10,636 bases of DNA, taken from contig DEKU01000055.1 of NCBI GenBank assembly GCA_002354035.1, positions 1-10,636 of the forward strand, read 5' to 3'. The number at the start of each line of letters is the position of its first letter. The stretch's first letter is position 1. Source of the stretch: Bacteroidales bacterium UBA2714 (lineage in GTDB: Bacteria; Bacteroidota; Bacteroidia; Bacteroidales; P3). This document shows positions 7,380 through 10,636 of this stretch, piece by piece. Position numbers and translations under genes: made by a program. The notes under the pieces are model-generated. The model saw nothing but the letters and a program-made list of their open reading frames with translations, ran no database searches and had not been told where the DNA came from.

Positions 7380-7412
7380 CAGGTTGAAAAGAGAATTTAA
7401 TACTTAACTGCC

Positions 7413-7664
7413 ATGTTTGATAAAAGTTTAGAAGACAGGATAGCCAATGAGCTCTGCGACGTGCTCGACGAACCTGAGGCTTATATGGGTTGTGTGCTGG
7501 CCATCAATAAGAAGACCCTTGAAGTGAGTTTGGCCAACCCTCAGTCGCTTTCGAAGGATTATGCCACTTATCCGATTGACTCGTTCCTCACTAACAATGA
7601 AGACGGTGATGTTGATTTAGACCTTGCCGAAATCAGTTATGTGGCCAGTCGTCACGAAGGATGA
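7413..7664 (+). CDS. Small acidic protein of unknown function
   Basis: This 83-residue protein has no signal peptide or membrane segment, so it is probably cytosolic. It has 18 Asp/Glu against 6 Lys/Arg, with a cluster NEDGDVDLDLAE near the C-terminus (about 67-78). I do not recognise the family. Residues 26-50 look like a small beta-rich unit (CVLAINKKTLEVSLANP). A strong promoter and a 27-nt leader directly precede the ATG. Its last 41 bp (or 26 bp, depending on the start used) overlap the DNA glycosylase gene in another frame, which suggests translational coupling. A role linked to the glycosylase is possible but rests only on this arrangement. Confidence 0.85.
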   Translation: MFDKSLEDRIANELCDVLDEPEAYMGCVLAINKKTLEVSLANPQSLSKDYATYPIDSFLTNNEDGDVDLDLAEISYVASRHEG

Positions 7665-8241
7665 TCTCCCGGTCGAGCAGCACCCTTTGGAGCCCTTCCT
7701 GCCCGAAGGGGCTCGGCTGTTGATGCTGGGCAGCTTTCCACCCCCCAAGGCGCGGTGGTGTATGGATTTTTTCTACCCCAATCGCACCAACATGATGTGG
7801 GAGATATTCGGGCTGGTGTTTTTCGGCGATGCCTCACGGCTGGTGGATGCCGACGGGAAGACATTCCGCAAGGAGGCTATCGTGCGCCTGCTGAGTGAGC
7901 GTGGCATAGCTCTTTTCGATACTGCACGTGCTGTGCGTAGGCTTTCAGGCAACGCGTCGGACAAGGATTTGGAGATTGTCGAAAAGACCGACATCGCCTC
8001 CCTCTTATCGCACATCCCGTTGTGTCACGACATTGTCTGCACCGGGCAGAAGAGTTTCTCAGTTTTTACAGAGGATTATGGGACAGCAGTCCCGGCCATG
8101 GGCCAGTTTGTTGAGTTGTCGATTGCTGGCAGGGAGCTCCGCCTGTGGCGTATGCCGTCCAGTTCGCGGGCCTATCCTATGAAATTGGAAGAAAAGGCAC
8201 GCTATTACCGCACATTGATGCAACAAGCAGGTTGCTTGTAG
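7624..8241 (+). CDS. Uracil-DNA glycosylase superfamily protein (family-6 / hypoxanthine-DNA glycosylase-like)
   Basis: The 205-residue protein carries the pattern of the UDG superfamily, whose members remove deaminated bases in base-excision repair. Motif 1 is LMLGSFPP (33-40), followed by FFYPNRTNMMW (49-59). The middle has GIALFDT (95-101) and a charged helix ending EKTDI (120-124). A TGQKS strand (140-144) comes before the late motif MPSSSRAYP (177-185), which stands at the position of the HPSP/LPSTSPA loop. The GSFP...N..W, GIAL.D and PS.S set is closer to family 6 (HDG) than to UNG (GQDPYH) or MUG (GINPG). Actual base specificity is unknown. The ATG at 7624 overlaps the upstream gene by 41 bp and the in-frame ATG at 7639 overlaps by 26 bp. 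The region before VEQHPLEPFLP is not conserved in my recollection, so 7639 is a fair alternative. The stop lies 17 bp from the stop of the convergent phosphoesterase gene. Confidence 0.88.
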   Translation: MPKSVMWPVVTKDDLPVEQHPLEPFLPEGARLLMLGSFPPPKARWCMDFFYPNRTNMMWEIFGLVFFGDASRLVDADGKTFRKEAIVRLLSERGIALFDTARAVRRLSGNASDKDLEIVEKTDIASLLSHIPLCHDIVCTGQKSFSVFTEDYGTAVPAMGQFVELSIAGRELRLWRMPSSSRAYPMKLEEKARYYRTLMQQAGCL

Positions 8242-8258
8242 GTTGAATCGGCCAAGGG

Positions 8259-9242
8259 TCAATGCTCGGCACGCCTCAGGACTATCTTGGTGATTTCGGG
8301 CATGGCTCCAATACGAGCAGGGAATATCGTCTCGCCCAATCCAATATTGATGTAGAGTTGCTGGTTCCCTTTTTGATATAACCCTTTTGACTGCTTATAG
8401 AAATGACCTATGGGGCTCCACCCCAGCAGGGAGAACTGCATGGCGTGGGTATGTCCGGACAGGGTGAGAGGTATTTCTTTGCCTATCACACCGCTGTCCC
8501 AGTGGGTAGGGTCGTGGCTGAGCAGTATGCGGAACATCCCGTCGGTGCCATAAAGTGCTCTCCACAAGTCACCTCGCGAGGGGAAATGGGGGGAGGTGCT
8601 GGTGTTTTCCACCCCCACAATGGCTATCGAGTCTTGGCCGTGGTGCAGCACCCAGTGATCGTTGACCAACAGCCGCCATCCCATGGCCTTTTCGCGTGCC
8701 ATCACAACCTTCTTGCCCTGCTCGGGCGTCAGCGTACTGTCGCTTTGGGTGATGTAGGGGCAGTAATCATGGTTGCCCAGAATCGACACCACGCCGTCGC
8801 GGGCTGTCAAGCCACGCAGTATGCCCTCGGTGGCATCCAGCTCGTCGGGCGAGAGGGTGACGATATCACCCGTAAAGGCTATCAGGTCCGCATCGAGACC
8901 GTTCACCTTATCCACCGCCCGTTGCAGCGCACCCGTGCGGTAGCGGAAAGAGCGGGAGTGGATGTCGGACAGATGGACGATGGTGTAGCCGTCGAACGAT
9001 GCTGGCAGGTTGTCGAAAGCTATTTCGACAGTCTTGATGCGGAAGCAGTTGCGCTCAATCAAAATGCCATAGCCCAGCAATAGGACGGGCACCGCCAGCG
9101 AAAGCAGCCCCCAGCAAAAACAGTGTTTAAAAGAGAGTCCGCAAAGCAGAGCCAGCAGCCCGGCCACGGCCAAGTCCAAGACAGTCAGCACCACCCAGCA
9201 CACAAGCAGTACCAAGCCCACCGACATCACTTCAGTATACAT
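8259..9242 (-). CDS. Membrane-anchored calcineurin-like metallophosphoesterase
   Basis: The protein has 327 residues. Two hydrophobic segments (about 7-34 and 41-62) anchor it in the inner membrane. The rest is a calcineurin-like dimetal phosphoesterase with the full motif series: LSDIH (91-95), TGDIV (124-128), GNHD (156-159), SHDP (242-245) and GHTH (263-266), so it should be active. This is the layout of the YkuE/YpbG-like branch, whose substrates are mostly undefined; UDP-2,3-diacylglucosamine hydrolase (LpxH) is less likely because of the membrane segments and the GHTH ending. ATG codons at 9242 and 9227 are both possible starts. It lies 25 bp after the ZIP transporter gene and is probably the last gene of a bcp-ZIP-phosphoesterase operon. 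The substrate is unknown. Confidence 0.92.
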   Translation of the reverse strand: MYTEVMSVGLVLLVCWVVLTVLDLAVAGLLALLCGLSFKHCFCWGLLSLAVPVLLLGYGILIERNCFRIKTVEIAFDNLPASFDGYTIVHLSDIHSRSFRYRTGALQRAVDKVNGLDADLIAFTGDIVTLSPDELDATEGILRGLTARDGVVSILGNHDYCPYITQSDSTLTPEQGKKVVMAREKAMGWRLLVNDHWVLHHGQDSIAIVGVENTSTSPHFPSRGDLWRALYGTDGMFRILLSHDPTHWDSGVIGKEIPLTLSGHTHAMQFSLLGWSPIGHFYKQSKGLYQKGNQQLYINIGLGETIFPARIGAMPEITKIVLRRAEH

Positions 9243-9267
9243 ACAGATAAAAACATATATTAGATTG

Positions 9268-10035
9268 TTAAATACCAGCGGGGGTTCCCCGCTCCATCAT
9301 CAGAGCCAGCACCATGAAACCAGCTATGAGTGAATATGTGGCCAGCTTCTGATAGCCATGGGCGTGGGTTTCTGGAATCATTTCGTCACTCACCACATAC
9401 AGCATAGCGCCCCCCGCAAAAGCCAGCATCACCGGCAGCAGGAACGAGGATATGGCGCCCATGCCGTAGCCTATCCACACGCCGACCACCTCCAGCAGGG
9501 CTATGGCCAGCGAGATAGCCAGGGCGCGGCCCTTTTTCACTCCCGCCAGCAGCAGCGGGGCAATCACCACCATCCCCTCCGGGATGTTCTGCAAGGCAAT
9601 GCCCAGCGTCACAGCCCAGGCGTCGCCCGTCTCCTCGGCATTGAAGCCCACGCCGGCGGCCATACCTTCAGGCAGTTTGTGCAGGGCTATGGCCATGACA
9701 AACAACAGTATGCGGTCAATGGAGGCGTTGTTTCGATGCTCCTCCTGATCCAGGCCGGTAATCTTGTGCATGTGTGGGGTGACGAGGTCCAGCACATTCA
9801 AAAACAAGGCGCCGACGGCCACCCCAATCAGTGGCAGCCACCAGCCTCCGGGACCGGCCTGCTCCACTGCGGGCACAATCAGTCCCAGTGTGGCGGCAGC
9901 CAGCATGATGCCTGCACAGAAGCCCAGCACGGCATCGTTCCACTTGTGAGGCAGCTCCTTGATGCCAAAGCCTATCAAAGCCCCAATCACCGTGGCCAGA
10001 CTCAGCCCGGCAGCGCTCAACCATACCTGTGTCAT
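9268..10035 (-). CDS. ZIP family metal transporter
   Basis: This 255-residue polytopic inner-membrane protein has about eight hydrophobic segments, as expected for ZIP (ZupT/GufA-like) carriers, which import Zn, Fe or Mn into the cytoplasm. The two signature helices are present: HKLPEG (119-124) in TM4 and QNIPEG (149-154) in TM5. DEMIPETHAHG (217-227) follows near the end, and the loop between TM3 and TM4 holds HMHK and EEH, a short metal-binding-like stretch (88-100). The usual TM4 asparagine of HNxPEG is Lys120 here, and the TM5 position that is Asp in Bordetella ZIP is Asn150, so the second metal site is probably altered. The metal cannot be told from sequence. It sits 64 bp after bcp and 25 bp before the phosphoesterase gene, which suggests co-transcription; no promoter box is visible in either gap. 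Confidence 0.93.
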   Translation of the reverse strand: MTQVWLSAAGLSLATVIGALIGFGIKELPHKWNDAVLGFCAGIMLAAATLGLIVPAVEQAGPGGWWLPLIGVAVGALFLNVLDLVTPHMHKITGLDQEEHRNNASIDRILLFVMAIALHKLPEGMAAGVGFNAEETGDAWAVTLGIALQNIPEGMVVIAPLLLAGVKKGRALAISLAIALLEVVGVWIGYGMGAISSFLLPVMLAFAGGAMLYVVSDEMIPETHAHGYQKLATYSLIAGFMVLALMMERGTPAGI

Positions 10036-10052
10036 ATCGTTCGTGTGTTATA

Positions 10053-10091
10053 GCCCGCTGTGCATGCCCTCGGCGTAGTTTTGCACGGGGC
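10053..10091. repeat. Interrupted hairpin in the bcp-ZIP gap
   Basis: GCCC (10053-10056) pairs with GGGC (10088-10091), and GTGCA (10060-10064) pairs with TGCAC (10082-10086), with a small internal loop between and a 17-base apical loop. It fills most of the intercistronic gap. No T-run follows in the direction of transcription, so it looks more like an mRNA processing or stability element, or chance, than a terminator. Confidence 0.35.
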
Positions 10092-10099
10092 AATATGTT

Positions 10100-10567
10100 T
10101 CATTTCAATATCTGAGCCGTATGATTCTTGGTGTTCACTGTGCCGATGGCATCCACTATCACACCCTGCTCGTCGATGACGTATGTGGTGCGCAACGTGC
10201 CTTCCGTCTCGCGGCCGTACATCTTCTTTGGTCCCCAAGCCTCGTAGACCTTCAGGATGGTCAAGTCGGTGTCGGCAAGGAGATGGAACGGCAACTGATA
10301 TTTTTCGCGGAACCGCTGGTGCGACGTCGCCGAGTCGCGGCTCACCCCCAGCACCTCGTAGCCTTGGGCGAGGAAACGCTGATAGTTATCGCGCAAGTCG
10401 CAAGCCTCCGAAGTGCACCCCGGGGTGCTGTCCTTGGGGTAGAAATAAAGCACCAGCTTCCGGCCAGCGTAGTCGGTGAGTGAGTGGCGGTTGCCCTCTT
10501 CGTCGATGCCCTCAAAATAAGGGGCTTTTGTTCCAATAGTCAACATCGTGAATCTTTTTCTCTTCAT
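10100..10567 (-). CDS. bcp: Thioredoxin-dependent thiol peroxidase (BCP/PrxQ peroxiredoxin)
   Basis: BCP reduces hydrogen peroxide and alkyl hydroperoxides in the cytosol with electrons from thioredoxin. The 155-residue protein shows the active-site loop YPKDSTPGCTSEAC (43-56): Thr48, peroxidatic Cys51, and Cys56 five residues later as the resolving cysteine of the atypical two-Cys PrxQ type. The third catalytic residue, Arg126, is in LRTTYVID. Length and end match the family. Two starts are possible: the ATG at 10567 adds a basic stretch MKRKRFT, while the ATG at 10546 gives MLTIGTKAP and the usual family length of about 148 residues. I see no TAnnTTTG box in the 69 bp upstream. It leads a likely minus-strand operon with the ZIP transporter and phosphoesterase genes. 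No recA, sometimes found near bcp in Bacteroidales, is visible in the window. Confidence 0.95.
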   Translation of the reverse strand: MKRKRFTMLTIGTKAPYFEGIDEEGNRHSLTDYAGRKLVLYFYPKDSTPGCTSEACDLRDNYQRFLAQGYEVLGVSRDSATSHQRFREKYQLPFHLLADTDLTILKVYEAWGPKKMYGRETEGTLRTTYVIDEQGVIVDAIGTVNTKNHTAQILK

Positions 10568-10636
10568 AACGTGTTTTGTTCTGTTTTATTGATTGGGAAG
10601 AAAAAAATATTGTAGTGTAGATTCAACCTCGAAGTG
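10568..10636. other. AT-rich upstream region of bcp, no clear element
   Basis: These last 69 bases presumably hold the start of the bcp regulatory region. On the minus strand only a degenerate TATTTTTT stretch resembles the -7 consensus. I see no OxyR-like palindrome or other operator that I can support. Confidence 0.3.

Noticed and set aside
8242..8258. Possible shared terminator between the convergent glycosylase and phosphoesterase genes
   Set aside because: The 17-bp gap contains no hairpin or T-tract; any terminator must lie within a coding sequence.

Overview
The window looks like a chromosomal segment from a member of the Bacteroidota, most likely order Bacteroidales. The evidence is: four promoter -7 boxes of the Bacteroidetes form TAnnTTTG, near absence of Shine-Dalgarno sequences, a topoisomerase IV B subunit with the Bacteroidetes-style motifs GLNGVGTKAVNALS and SASGSITKSRD, and secreted proteins with fibronectin-like and InlB-B-repeat-like modules. 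Genus and species cannot be read from the sequence. I see no mobile element, CRISPR array, tRNA or rRNA.

Left part (1-2794): two minus-strand genes for secreted proteins of unknown function lie 21 bp apart and probably form an operon read from an AT-rich divergent promoter region. The upstream gene (2579-1212) encodes a signal-peptide protein with a roughly 57-residue strand periodicity suggesting a beta-propeller. The downstream gene (1190 to beyond the left edge) encodes a signal-peptide protein whose visible part ends inside an InlB-B-repeat-like domain. The same intergenic region drives parE on the plus strand.

Middle (2795-7167): parE (topoisomerase IV subunit B) is complete, with a leucine where the TOPRIM EGDSA motif normally has aspartate. 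It converges on a minus-strand gene for a secreted multidomain glycoside hydrolase with an (alpha/alpha)6-type catalytic region, an FN3-like linker and a C-terminal carbohydrate-binding-like domain. No SusC/SusD pair is next to it.

Right part (7168-10636): a 245-bp divergent promoter region holds nested inverted repeats. It is followed on the plus strand by a small acidic protein gene that overlaps a gene for a uracil-DNA-glycosylase superfamily protein resembling the family-6 (hypoxanthine-DNA glycosylase) pattern. Converging on it from the right edge is a probable minus-strand operon: bcp peroxiredoxin, a ZIP metal transporter with a lysine at a metal-site position, and a membrane-anchored metallophosphoesterase. 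Together these suggest peroxide and metal homeostasis, though this joint role is inferred from proximity only.

Most of the window is ordinary Bacteroidales chromosome. The points most worth a second look are the ParE substitutions, the overlapping acidic-protein/DNA-glycosylase pair, the ZIP lysine, the secreted propeller-like protein and its partner, and the nested inverted repeat.
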